Below, piece after piece: positions 31,955 to 43,494 of a DNA stretch of 64,000 nucleotides. The position numbers and the translations under genes were made by a program. Source of the DNA: Blastocladiella emersonii ATCC 22665 (Eukaryota > Blastocladiomycota > Blastocladiomycetes > Blastocladiales > Blastocladiaceae). The number at the start of each line of letters is the position of its first letter. The stretch's first letter is position 1. Below the pieces are notes generated by a model that saw only the letters and a program-made list of their open reading frames with translations, did no database searches and was not told the origin of the DNA. The stretch is taken from positions 2,170,001 to 2,234,000 of the forward strand of contig JANHCV010000004.1 in the NCBI GenBank assembly GCA_025594325.1. Reading direction: 5' to 3'.

Positions 31955-33268
31955 ATGACGTCGTCCGCACACGCGCCGCCGCCGACCGTGTGGCTGCCGG
32001 CGCACCCGGCGACGCTGCCGCCCAACACGCCGCCGACGACGCCCGCGCAGTGGGTGTTCTCCCGCGCGCAGGTCGACGCGTACTACGGGCAGCCCGTGCC
32101 GCCGCTGCCGCCCGGCGCGCCGCCCGCCTCGTCCTCGTCCTCGTCGTCGGGCAGCGACCTGCGGTTCCGCGACCCGGTGCGGTACTTCCGCGAGCGCGGC
32201 GTGCAGTTCGCGCACCACATCGGGTACCGGATGCAGCTGCCGCCGTCGACGCTGGCGTGCGCTGCGACCTTCTTCCACCGCTTCTACATGCGGCGCGGGT
32301 TCGCCACGTTCCCGCACTACGACGTGGCCGCGACGTGCGTGCTGGTCGCGACGAAGGCCGACGAGCACTTTGTCAAGATCGCGAGCCTGTCGACGGCCGC
32401 GGCCAAGTCCGCCAACAAGGGCCCGCCGATGTCGAGTTCCGACCTCGCGCGCGAGGCCGACAAGTGGAAGTCCAAGATCCTGCACCTCGAGCCGCTCGTG
32501 TGCGAGGCGATTGCGTTCGACCTGTACGTGGCGTACCCGGCGCGCCCGCTCGCCAACTTCCTCGCGACCACGGCGTACGCCAAGACGCTGTACCAGGTCG
32601 CCGCCACCGTGCTCGCCGACAGCTACCGCACCACGGCGGTCCTGCAGTTCCAGCCCGCCGTCATCGCCGCCGCGTGCCTGCACATCGCGAAAAAGGTCAC
32701 GGGCAAGACCATGGACAACGACTGGATGGACCAGATGGTCGGCCGCGGACGCCGCATCGACGTGCTCGAGGCTGCCGCCGTTATCCTTGACGTGTACCAG
32801 CCCGCCGCCGCGGGGGGCGCGCCGCTCCCGCCCATCGCGCCGCCACCGCCGCCCTCGACGACCGCCGGTGGTGCTGGAACGCGGAGGAGCAGCCTGTCGC
32901 CGTCCGGGTCCACGTCGTTTGCCGACACGTCGCGCACCGGGTCGACGGTCGGCGGCGGCATGTCGCCCGCGGCGACCCCGGGCGCCCCGCCGCCAAGGGA
33001 CGCGCACCCGCCCGCCAAGAACAAGCGCACGCTCGAGGAAGTGGTGCTCATGGCGCGGTCGCGCGCCGGGGGGTCGGCCATGGCGCCTGCACCAGCGGCC
33101 GCGGCAGCAGCAGCAGTGCCGCCAACCGCTGCCGCCGAGGACATCGGCAGCAACCCACCGCCGCCGTCCAAACACCCGCCCATCAGTACGCGCGAGCTGC
33201 GCGGCGAGCGGGGCAGCGACCCGGAGCCGGGCGAGGTCGGGACCGACGACATGGACGTGGACGGCTGA
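31955..33268 (+). CDS. Transcription-type cyclin (cyclin K/T, Ctk2/Pch1-like)
   Basis: Single exon, 437 residues. It should bind a CDK of the CDK9/CDK12 (Ctk1/Bur1) group that phosphorylates the RNA polymerase II tail. The first cyclin box includes FRDPVRYFRERGVQFAHHIG, then STLACAATFFHRFYMRRGFA, YDVAATCVLVATKADEHFVK and the second box VLQFQPAVIAAACLHIAKKV. This pattern (RxxG, FFHRFYMR, AT-FLAxKxEE-like) marks C-type/K/T-type cyclins. The C-terminal third is Ala/Pro/Ser-rich with acidic end (DPEPGEVGTDDMDVDG). ATG 31955 is the first ATG of the frame. The gene lies 246 bases after eIF4G and converges on the coiled-coil gene; an aataaa signal is at about 33283. Confidence 0.88.
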   Translation: MTSSAHAPPPTVWLPAHPATLPPNTPPTTPAQWVFSRAQVDAYYGQPVPPLPPGAPPASSSSSSSGSDLRFRDPVRYFRERGVQFAHHIGYRMQLPPSTLACAATFFHRFYMRRGFATFPHYDVAATCVLVATKADEHFVKIASLSTAAAKSANKGPPMSSSDLAREADKWKSKILHLEPLVCEAIAFDLYVAYPARPLANFLATTAYAKTLYQVAATVLADSYRTTAVLQFQPAVIAAACLHIAKKVTGKTMDNDWMDQMVGRGRRIDVLEAAAVILDVYQPAAAGGAPLPPIAPPPPPSTTAGGAGTRRSSLSPSGSTSFADTSRTGSTVGGGMSPAATPGAPPPRDAHPPAKNKRTLEEVVLMARSRAGGSAMAPAPAAAAAAAVPPTAAAEDIGSNPPPPSKHPPISTRELRGERGSDPEPGEVGTDDMDVDG

Positions 33269-33343
33269 CGATGATCATGATAAATAAACGTGTTGTATAC
33301 TACCACTGCTCCGAGTCTGGGTATCGATCCTCCTCCTCCGTCA

Positions 33344-36300
33344 TCACGCCGCAAAAAGCTTTCCGGTGCGCCCGCTCCCCTTAGCCGCGGCCTCGGCGCG
33401 CTCGCGCCAGAACGCGATCTGCGCCCTCAGCGCGCCCGCGACGCGGTAGCTGGCCTCGCGCTCGGCCGTCCACGACTTGAGCGTGGCCTCGACGTCGCGG
33501 ACGCGCGCGCGCGCCGCATCGACCTCGCCCTCGAGCCGGCGCACCAAGGCCCTTGCCTCGTCGCGCTCTTTCGCCGTCGCGCTCGCGTCCCGCGCCGCCA
33601 CGCCGACGTGCGCGCCCAGGGCCTCGTACTCGGCGACCGTCGCGTGCACCGCCGCCAGCTCGCTCGCCTGCGTCGCGACGGCGGCTTCGAGCGCGGCCAC
33701 GGCCGCGGCGTGCGACGCGGATTGCGCGGTCAGGGCGGATTGCGTAGAGCGGAGCGTCATGGCGGACGCCTCGAGCTCGCCCTCGCGCTGCGCGAGGAGC
33801 GCTTCGAGGACCACGAGCTGTGCGCCCGCGTCGGCGGCGTCGGCGCGCGCGGCGGCTAGGTCGGACTCCGCGGTCGCGAGGAGGCGGGTGAGCTCCGACT
33901 CGCGCGCGCGGAGCGGGGCGAGGTCCGATTCGAGCGCCGACCTGGCCTGGGTCGCGGCGTCGAGCGCGGCGCGCGCCGTGTCGAGGTCCGCTGTCGCCGA
34001 CGCGAGCGACGCGCGCAGGTCTGCGGCCGTTGACTCGGCCGACTCGGCAGCCAATCGAGCCGACGCGAGGTCCGACTCGAGCTGCGTGCACTGCGCTGCG
34101 GACGCGGTCAGCTGCGCAGTCGTGTCGGCGAGCTGCGCGTCGAGCGCTGACTTGGCGGACTCGGCCGCGTCGAGGCGCGACTGCAGGGCGGCGAGCTGCT
34201 CGGTGACGGCAGCTTGCTCGGAGGCTGCCGCCTCGAGTTCGGTTGCTGCGGCTTCGAGGTCGGCGTCGTGCTGCGACGTGAGCAACTGGATGGCGCCCGC
34301 GTGGTCCGCGGTCAGGGCGTCGATGGCGGCGGCGTGCGCGGACGACGCGGACTCGAGCGCGGCGGCATGCTCGGCGGCGATCGACTCGAGTTGCACGACA
34401 TGTTCCGCGCTCATGGCCTCGATGGCGGCCGCATGTTCCGAAACGGTAGCCTCGAGCGCGGCAGCGTGCTCGGCAGCGATGGACTCGAGCTGCACCGCGT
34501 GGTCGGCGGTCAGGGCCTCGATGGCGGCGGCGTGCTCGGACGACGCGGCCTCGAGCACAGCGGCGTACTCGGCCTCGAGGGACTCGAGCTCCGTGGCATG
34601 GTCGGCCGTCAGCTGCTCGACCGCCGCGTCGTGCTCGGCGGTGAGCGACGCGACGGCATCGGCGTGCTCGGCGGCCATGGCCTCGAGCGCAGACGCGTGT
34701 TCAGCAGCTTGCGTCTCAAGCGCAGCCGCGTGTTCCGCAGCGAGCGCCTCGAGAGCGACCGCATGCTCCTCGGCGACCTGCTCGGCCTGCGCGCGCGCAT
34801 CCGCGAGCTCAGCCTCGACCCCCGCCACCCGCTCGTCGCGCGCGGCGACCTCCTCGACGAGCCAGTCGCGCTCAGCCGTAATCGTGTCGAGCGCGATGGC
34901 CGCAGCCCCGAGGTCCGCGAGGGCCGCGCGGTTCCCGTCGGCCTGTGCGTCGAGCTCGGCCTGGATCCCAGCGATCCGCGCGTCGCGGTACGCGAGGTCA
35001 GCCGCGAGCCGGTCGCGTTCCGCGGTCACCGCATCCAGCGCGACCGCCGCGGCCTCGAGCTCCGCAGCCACCGCGCGCTTCTCCTCGGCGCACGCGTCGA
35101 GCTGGCCCTTGAGCGCAGACACGCGGTCGAGCGCGGCGGCGAGCTCGTGCGACCGCGCGGTCAGGGACGACGCGCAGGTGGTGAGCTTGGCCTCGGTCGC
35201 GGCGGCCGCGGCGCGTTCGGCGTCGAGCTGCGCGGTCAGGGACGCGAGCGAGGCGTCGCGCTCGGCGAGGGCGGCGAGGTGCGTGTCCCGCTCGCGAACC
35301 GCGACCGTGAGCTCCGACTCCTTGGACTCGATGACCAGCACGGCCTCCTCGGCGACGGCGTGCAGCTCGACCTCCCGCGCGGTCCTCACGTCGAGCTGCG
35401 CGCGCAGCTGCGCGAGATCGGCGTCGCGCGCGGCGAGGTCCGTGTCCCGCGCCGCGAGCTGGGAGGTCGCGGCGGCCAGGTCAGCCGCGGTCGCGGCGCA
35501 CGCGTCGTTGGCGTCGCGAAGACTCGTCTCGAGCGCCTCGATCCGCTCCTGCGCGCCGCCAAGCGCGGCCTGCGCAGTGGTCGCCGCCTGCTCCCACGCG
35601 ACCGCGCGCTCCTCGGCGGCCGCCGCACGCACGTCCGCGTTCTGTGCGGCGATCTGCGCCGCGTCAATCTCAGCCGCAGCGCGGCGCGCAGCCTCGTCCA
35701 TTTGCGCCATAAGCTCGGCAGCGCGGTCCATGTGCGCGATCGCGTCGCGGCGGGCGGCGGCGACGGCGGCGTCGAGGTCGCGGTTGGCGGCTTCGGCGGC
35801 CATGAGTTTCGCGCGCGTGTGGTAGAGGAGGTCCCAGGAGGGTGTCGCGCCGCCGACGTCGTCGAGCGAGTCGGCGGGGACGCGGCGGCCGCGGTCCACG
35901 GCGCGGTCGATGTCGGCGACGGTTGTGCACGGCGACGGCGAGCCCGTGATGGTGGCCAGGTGCGCGAGCAGGGCGCGCGCGGCGTCGCGGTCCCCGCGCA
36001 GCGCGTCGAGGTCGCGCGTCATCAGGTCGCACTCGGCGATCAGGGCAGTGAGTTCGAGCTGCGAGTCTACACTCGTTTGGTGTGTGAGCCATATTTCACC
36101 GATTAAGTGTGACGAACAGCGTACCCTGGTGCTGCGTCGCTAGGTCCTCGACATACTCGCGTCGGCGGCACGCGTGCGGGTCGGCGGACGGGAACACGGC
36201 GCGGACGAGCAGCATGAGGTTAGCGGCGAGCGCGCGCTCGCGGTCGAGGGCGCCGAGCATGGCGCCGGCCGTCGCGTGGTACTCGGACACGGTCGACGCG

Positions 36301-37139
36301 AGCTCGCGGTGCTCGGACTCGAGCGCGGCCACGTGGCCCTCGAGAAAGGCAACCGACGACGACGTCGAGGTCGGCGGGGATGGCGGCAGCGCAATGGACC
36401 GCGGGATCGGGGACGGCGCGAGGGAAACTGTTGGCAGCGTCCACTCAGCACCGTCGTCGTCGGCGCCACTCGGGCAGCCCAGCGCGGACGAGGCCGGCAG
36501 ATCCAGCTCGGGCAGGACGGGCGACACGGTGTTCGTGATGTTCGCGTTGGCGTGTGCTCTTGTCCAGATGGGGGCGGTATCGATCGACACGGCGCCGGGC
36601 GACAGCGGGAGGGGCTACATTCAGCGTACACGATAAAGTTTTCGTCGGTCAGTCAGTCATAAAGCGAGAGCACGGAGTCGTGCGCGCGCACGAGCGGGTG
36701 TACGCACCGTCAGCATGGCAACTGCCATAGCCAGCTCGTCGTTGACCGCCACGGCGCCCATCTTGCCGACGGCCGCGGACGCAGCGGCAGCCGCAGCAAA
36801 GACGCTGTGGATGTGCGCCTTGTCCGGGTACGCGCACGTTTGCGTGCTTGGTCTTGTTGGGAGGGCATCGGGCTCGTACAGCGTCGACGCCGACCCGATC
36901 ATGGCTGCGCCGCCGCCGCCGTTGTTGTTGTCGGCCTCGGCAGGCGGCGATGGTGGAGCGGTCTCGTAGATGTCCATGGACGAGGCCTGCGAGTCGCCAA
37001 TCCACGCAAGCAATGGCGGGGCGAGAAGGTCGTCGGTCGACGCGCGCGCGAGCGCTAGCGGCCGCGTCACGGGCGGTTGCCCCCACGGGCGCGGCGCGGC
37101 GAATGCATGAGGCTGCGGTTGCTGGTGTAGTTGCTCCAT
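33344..37139 (-). CDS. Large coiled-coil protein with hendecad repeats
   Basis: Join 37139-36708, 36614-36125 and 36066-33344: 1,214 residues. No family is recognised beyond coiled coil. The first 220 residues are Pro/Ser-rich and disordered, then from about residue 230 the protein is almost all helical, Ala/Glu/Asp-rich and lacks prolines over long runs. A 33-bp (11-residue) repeat occurs about 16 times at 34253-34779 with consensus AEHAAALEALx. Introns are 93 nt (36615-36707, GTGCGT...TAG) and 58 nt (36067-36124, GTACGC...TAG). Both joins keep frame, linking AMLT to PLPLSPGAVSIDT and TQHQ to DSQLELTAL. ATG 37139 (aagaccATGG) is preferred; an in-frame ATG at 37403 with poorer context would add 88 residues. 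A structural, tethering or spindle-pole type role is possible but not shown. Confidence 0.8.
34253..34779 (-). repeat. 33-bp tandem repeat encoding 11-residue units
   Basis: Read on minus, about 16 consecutive units follow the pattern (A/S)(E/D)H(A)xxLExxx, for example AEHAAALEALA, AEHASALEAMA, ADHAVQLESIA. The units have diverged at base level but keep period 33, so purifying selection on the helix phase is likely. Confidence 0.85.
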
Positions 37140-40100
37140 GGTCTTTGCATTGTCAGTTGCGGGAGGGGAGAGAGGGACGAATTCGGTGAGGGCGGAAAGA
37201 GAGTTCGGCGAGCGACGCGCGACGCGCACGCGGGGCCCACGGGGTCCGGCTGCGAGACACTCACTCGGCCGTCCCGTGACTGTCTCGCGTCTCCGGCCCC
37301 ACCCCGACCCCCCGCCGTTTCCCCGCACTCGCGCCGACGCGCCGACCACCTGCCGCGCCGCGGAAAATAGATGGTCCGACGCGTCCGACGCGTCATCTTG
37401 CATGAATCACCCCGTTCCCGTTCGCGGACACGGCCGGCCCCCCGCGTCCCTCTCCCGGCCCCCATTTTAATTCCGTCACGCGTGCGCCCGCGCCGCGATG
37501 CGATCGCGCAATGGGGCAGGTCCAAGGCGGCCAGCCCAGCCGCGACCTGCCGATTCACGGGCCGGCTCCCGTTGGAGGTCACTCGACGCGTGGGGACAGG
37601 GGCAATAGTCAGCACGCGACTGCTGCGATGGGCAGTGATGGGGGAAAATAGTTTACGCGTGTTCAAGCCAGCGACGCGATTTCAGTGCCGCGGAGGGCAG
37701 GCGAGTTGGTCGGGAGTGGGAAGTGTTCATCAACGACGCGCGACGAAACCCGATCGTCAGCGCGGCCGGCAGAGGTCGGCAATCACAAGCCCGCTTGCTC
37801 GCCTGCTGCTGCGCGCTGAGTGGCCGGTCGCTCGCCGTCGCTGCGCAGTACAAGCCGACACTTCTTCACATGGTCTCGCGTCGCTTTCTTGCGCGAATCA
37901 CACCTTCCCATCGGTCCATGGGAGAACCTTGTTGATGTGCCGCAAAATACTCGCCTTGGTGGCTGGAACGTTCGCGGCCGTGACCCATCGCTGCTGATGG
38001 GATCCCTGATCCAAACGCGCGCGCCCTTCGGCACCAGACCACTCATAGTCGCGCACTCCGCGGTGCGCTGGACCCGATATACCCTCACGCGCCGCTGCGT
38101 GCCTGCCCAAGCCCGATCGCTGAGTATCATCGTATGCATGAACGTGCGAGAAACTGCTACGAAGACGCGCTCGCGTTCGCAGAGGAAAAGGGGAACGCGC
38201 GGCCATCAAGCCGCGGCCATGGTCGCGAACTTCGTCCGTGTCGCTGCGGCCGGATGAATGGTGTGGACCATACAGTTGTCGCGCTTCGCTTTCCTCACTC
38301 ACAATCCGGCGCGACGCGTCCGTCCCTCAAGCCGCCATCGAGGTCACATCCCGGCCGGATGATTGAGCAAATGAACGGTTTCCCTTTTCATGTATTCGGA
38401 AAGCATGCGTCACCGTCGGTCACATCTGCTTGTGTTGCGGAACGAGCGGAACAATCAACGATGCGGCAAGCGGACCGAGCGGAGCGAGGTGAACGACGCG
38501 TGAGGGATCCGGGAGCTCGGCGCACAAGCGACCCGACCACTTCCAACACCAAGCCGCCCTGCCTGATCCGGCTCGGCCAATGGTTCGTTCTCACGCGCCG
38601 CGAACCACGGCGGCCGGATGATTTGGACTCTAGGGAGGTGGCGCGTGAGTGTGGCCCCACTGACCTGCGCGTGCACGCGAGCTCGCGCGCGCGCTGCCGC
38701 AGGTTGGCCACGGCCGCGACCACCGTGAGCTCGCGGCACACCGAGATTCGGCCTTGGCGGCCCTCACGACAACAGTATCATGCCTCGCGCTCAACCTCTT
38801 CATAATGGCCTTGATGCCCGTGATCGAGGCCGCGGCCCTCAGCGGTGGCCATCGTGGCGCGACTTCGATCGAGATCCCGCCGCGCGATCACAACCGAAAC
38901 GCACACGGCCGCGGCGAACCAAGGGCGGCCCAATCGTGCGCGGGAAACGATGAGATTACCTTGTGGTCGGCGCGTGAGTGGTGGGAAGCGCGTCGAGCGA
39001 CCGTCTATTTTGAGTCACCGACCATGAGCGGAGCCGAGCGGAGATATCGCTGGTCGGCCGAGCTCTCCCACTCACGCTCACACGTAGGCGTGAGCGAGCG
39101 CGCGCCAGGACTTGCGGCGTACGGCGAGCGCGCGCGCATACCGACGCGGTTATTGGTGTAGTCGGCCCGCGGCCACGAGAGTCATGGTCGCACGTATGGG
39201 AGATCCGCGATAGCCGAGCAAACCGCGGCGACGACGGCGGCGGCGATGGGCCCGACGCGACGCGTTCCGCGGAAGGCCGGGGCTGGAGCAGAGGAAGAAG
39301 AACAAACAACTCGGGGTTGGAAATAGCGACAAACAAGCGAGTGGGGCACCCGGGCCGAGTGGTGGGAGGCGCCACCTCCGCCAACCTTACAGCGCGGTTG
39401 TTCGTTTGCTCGCCGGGAGGAGAACTCGATCATCGGTCGGAGCATGTGTGCGAAATACCGTCTCGTGCCGGCCGGCATGGGAACGACGCGACGCAAAGAA
39501 AAGTGTGGGGGAGGCGCACGAAGTGTTGCGCGCACGCGCGCCAAGAAACAAGCAATTGGCATAACTTGCGGCCGAATGAGACCAAGTACGCGCTCCACTC
39601 ACTGTCGCGCGCGGCGCCGGATGAGGTCCCACGCGGCTCGTGTGGGAGATGCGACGCGTGGCCGTAACCGCGACCGCGACGGGAAGGTGAGAGACGAAGG
39701 TACGCTCGCACCAAGGCACGATGGTCGGTGGGAGGTGTGCGCGGCCGCGATGGTAGCTGATGCATTGATCAAGCCCGAGGCAGCTTGCAAACCATGAATC
39801 ATCGATACGGACCCGCGTGGGACCGTATCCAATCAAGCCTGATGCGGGTGACGCGTCACGATGAGGCCAGAGCCGCAGGTGCGAGCAAAGCGAGTCCAAG
39901 GCAGGCGACCGCGACCGCGGCCGACTATGGCGCCCAGCCGCTCGCGACGGCCGGCGCTGAGTGGTCGGCGATGTCGTGACTGGCCGCGTCACATGGAACT
40001 ATGCACGGCGTTCGATTCCGCGGACGGGTGGAATAAGCCGAGATTGAGTTCATCTCGATCGTCGGCGCGCGGGAGTCGACATGCGGACGCGAGCATGGGG

Positions 40101-41249
40101 CCGCGCCGCAACGAGCGCGACGCAAGCGGGCCGCGAAGGGTGGCGCAGGGCCGCGGTGCCCCACACGGGCTGACGCGTCGCGTTCGCTGGGTCTGGTGCT
40201 GCAAACGCGATCGACGTCTTGCATAAAGGTCCGCGTGGCCGCGTGCGTCAAGATAGCGCGGTGCCGTCGACCATTGGCGGGCCAAAACGACGCCATCGCC
40301 GCCGCGCGTCCTCATTCGCAGACCACAGCGGCGCCGACCGGCTGACTCGACCGAGCACCAGTCAGCGCGGCGCAAACGGGCGCGGCGCGGCGCGTGCGCG
40401 TGCGCGCGAGCGCGAGCGCGAGCGTGAGTCCCCCGCAAACACGAAAAAGTGGAGCTATTTCTTGCCCCGCGGATTCCGAGATCCTCCGCTTCCCCGCACG
40501 AACGCGCAAGCATGCGCGCGTGGGACCGGCAGCGCCCTAATTTCACGGGTTCCGGGCATCTGGTGTGCTCGCGCTTGGTACCGCAATTGGACTCATCGAT
40601 GCATGAAAAAGAGACGGCCCGTCTCGACTCCGCGACGGCGAAGACCCATCGCGGGGTCCGGCGGCATCAGCGAGCATGCGAGCGCGAGGGTGGCGAGGGT
40701 GGCGAGCACGAGCGCGAGAAGTACGCCGTGACCCCTTCCGCTCCGCTCCGCTCCCGCGGCTGCGATTGGTAGAGAGCGTGCAACAGCGTCGCAGCAGCGT
40801 CGCGGACGCCGGCCAATCGTGTGAAAAGTGATGGAGGGGACCCGCCGCGCCGCAATGCGCGCGAGCTGTGGTCCATCCCGCACGTGCACGCCGTCGATCC
40901 CATGAAATTAGCGTCGCTAATGTTGGCCGCGGGCGACACGGCCACCCGGACCTCGCCGCCGCGCACGAGCGCGAGGTCATGGTGGCCGTGACGGCCGAGC
41001 TTTCCATCATGCTTCAAGTCCAGTTCCATTTGCTTGACGTAGTAGCGGTACATGCGCCATGGCGGCGTGCGTAAAGATAGCGAGCGGGCGAAGCGAGGCG
41101 CTGGTGACTCGAAATCGGGGGCGGCCGAGCATCAGGTGACGGACCTGTCGCGCCCGTCGCCCGCTCCCCGAGACGACCAACGCCATGTCCACCAGCGATC
41201 TACCACAGAAAGCGACCCGCTGTCCATGAATCACGGTCGAAAGTCCACC
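37140..41249. other. Gene-poor island left of eIF2D
   Basis: About 4.1 kb. The first few hundred bases hold the coiled-coil gene promoter. The rest has no intact gene, no transposase or reverse-transcriptase motif, no tRNA-like structure and no obvious tandem repeat. Open frames on both strands are Arg/Ala/Ser-rich and lack domains. CpG-rich words such as gcgcgcga, gacgcg and gagcgagcg are frequent. Base-level texture (mixed CG-rich with scattered AT) differs from the C-ending codon pattern of the genes. Confidence 0.5.
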
Positions 41250-43494
41250 ATGTTCCGCGTACGTGGCCATGACATGCAGCAATGAACCTCATGCATCCCG
41301 AACCCGGTTATGACCCTCGGATCCGGTGCTGCCCTCGGATCGGCGTGCAACTCGCCCAACGACTCGCTTCGAGCGCAGCCGCGCCCTACTCTGCCCTCCG
41401 CCAGCCCGCGTCGCACGTTGGGGGCGCAGCCGGGTCGGTGATTAGGTCCACGATCGCAATCGGTGGCACGGTTCGCCTTCATGCGGCTGGGGCTGTGGCC
41501 GCCGCCGTGTCGGGTGTCCAGCGACGTCCTTGTCCCTCGAATTCGTGCCCTGTCACTCGAATCTGACACCCTTCCCTCGTGTCCGCGGTCCCCATCCAGC
41601 GAACGTTCACGACCAAGTCCTCGAACCCAGTCAAGTCGTCCGAGTGGCGCGGGCTGCGTTCGCGGCTGGTCGCGCAGTTCCCGCTGCTCGAGGCGCACCT
41701 GGCCTCGGTTGGCAAGGTGTCGGCCGAGCGCGTCACGTTCGCCACCGAAAAGTACATTTCGGCGCTGTACTGGGACATGGCCGACACCTCGCTCGTCGCG
41801 GTGAACCCGGTCGAGGGCGTCATCATGCCATCGCTCACCACGTGCTGGCGCGCCCCCGACTGCATCCCCGTGTTTCTCACGCCCGCCGTCGTCATGGAGA
41901 AGATCATGCAGGCCGCCGACCTCATGTATGTTGCTACTTTTGCCGTCCTTGCGCAGAACACACGATTCACGGGCGACATCTCTCCTCTCTAGGGCGCCCG
42001 GCATCTTTGGCAACATTCCGCTCGTCAAGGCCGGCGATGTCGTCGGAATCGCGACGCTCGGCAACCCGCGGTGCGTTCGCTCGGCATCCGAGCTTGAATC
42101 TGTGTACGCTGACTCTCCGCTGCTCGCGCGCGCGTAGCACGGTCCTCGCGCTCGGCATCGCGCTCATGGACGGCGAGAAGGTCGCGACCGAGCGCAAGGG
42201 CAAGGCCGTCCGCGTCATCCACTTCATCGGCGACAACCTGTGGGAAAAGTGCGGCAAGCCGCACCCGCCCGTGATCCCCAAGACGGTCGAGGCCGCCGAC
42301 ACCGACGCTGCGTCCGAGTCGCAGGACGACGCCGACGCGGAGGTGGCCGAGATGCTCGGCGCGGCCTCGCTCGCCGACGCGTCTGCTGCCGCACCCGATG
42401 CCGCCGAGCCCGAGCCCGAGCCGGCTGCACCATCACCCGCTGCTGCAGCCGCGCCGGCATGGACCGAGGACCAGGTCAAGGAGGCGTTCCTGCGCGCCGT
42501 GGTCGACATGGCGGGCGCCGAGTTCCCGCTGTCCGGGTCGACGGCGCACTCCAAGTATCTCAAGCCGCACGCGCCGGGGCTCGACTTCAAGAACACCAAG
42601 TGGAAGAAGCTCGCCAAGTTCCTCAAGGCCGCCGAGAAGGAGCTCGACGGCGTGGTTGCGGTCAAGGACCTGCGCGGCGAGCCGCACATCATGTCGGTCA
42701 ACCTCAAGCACCCGCTGCTCGCCGACATCATCGCCGAGCGCGGGCTCAAGAAGCGCGGCGCGAGCGGCGCCAAGGGCGGCGGCAGTGCGGCGTCGAGCAG
42801 CGGCGGCAAGGGTGCGCCACCTCGCGGCGGCAGCAACAGCAACAGCAGCAACAACAAGTCCAGCGCATCTGCCCCGCCGTCCTCGTCCAGCGGACCGAGC
42901 GGTGTCGCCGCCGCCGCCGCGGCAGGCGACGCGCAGGCGACCAAGTTCGTGGTGACGCCCATGTACCAGCCGACGTCGTCGCTCAGCTTCGTGTTCCCGC
43001 AGCGCGACGTGTACCTGACCAAGCCCGAGGTCGGGCAGGCGCTCGAGGCGTACTTTGCGGCCGAGGAGCTGGTGAACCCGCGCAACGGGCGCATGATCCG
43101 GCTCAACCCGCACCTGGCCAAGTACTCGAAGGTGCCGGACGGGCAGCGCGAGGACAAGCGCGACGAGCTATTTGCGAACGTGCTAGCGGCGATGCGGGTG
43201 AGCCACAAGATCCGCGACCCGCGCACGGGCCACGAGGAGCTGCGGCGCGGCGCGTTCGTGCGCGTGCTGATCGCGACGGAGTGGCGCCAGGGCCGCAAGG
43301 TCGTCACGGTCATCAAGCACCTCGGCAACCTCGGGTTCCACCTGCCCGACCTGCAGTCCGAGTTCTCGACCAAGTGCGCGTCGTCTGTGTCGGTCGACGG
43401 GCCCGTCCTGCTCGTCCAGGGCGACCAGACCAAGTTCCTCAAGAAGTGGGTCATGGACGTGGGCATCAACCACCTCGTCGACTTCAAGTCGTAG
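41250..43494 (+). CDS. Translation initiation factor eIF2D (ligatin/Tma64)
   Basis: Join 41250-41258, 41600-41925, 41993-42070 and 42138-43494: 589 residues. eIF2D delivers tRNA to the P site independent of GTP and helps recycle 40S subunits. The first exon is nine bases (ATGTTCCGC), giving MFR then RTFTTKSSNPVKSSEWRGLR, which restores the conserved MF-K/R start; the frame from 41579 alone has only a GTG start. A PUA domain follows (about 90-170: TTCWRAPDCIPVFLTPAVVM; GDVVGIATLG). A winged-helix region begins about 245 (WTEDQVKEAFLRAVVDMAG), a SWIB-like region about 413, and a C-terminal SUI1 domain about 505-589 (ATEWRQGRKVVTVIKHLGNL). Introns are 341, 67 and 67 nt. A Ser/Gly/Asn-rich linker lies at about 345-400. 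Confidence 0.93.

Noticed and set aside
28067-33175. Very long minus-strand ORF opposite eIF4G and the cyclin
   Set aside because: It is exactly antisense to two well-supported genes, is Arg/Ala/Gly-rich throughout and has no domain; codon bias explains the lack of stops.
33477-36106. Plus-strand ORFs opposite the coiled-coil gene
   Set aside because: They are antisense shadows with repetitive Ser/Ala or Arg/Gly content mirroring the repeat on minus.
36657-37403. Separate small gene upstream of the coiled-coil protein
   Set aside because: A GTGCGT...TAG intron at 36615-36707 joins it in frame to the next exon, which itself lacks an ATG, so it is exon 1 of the same gene.
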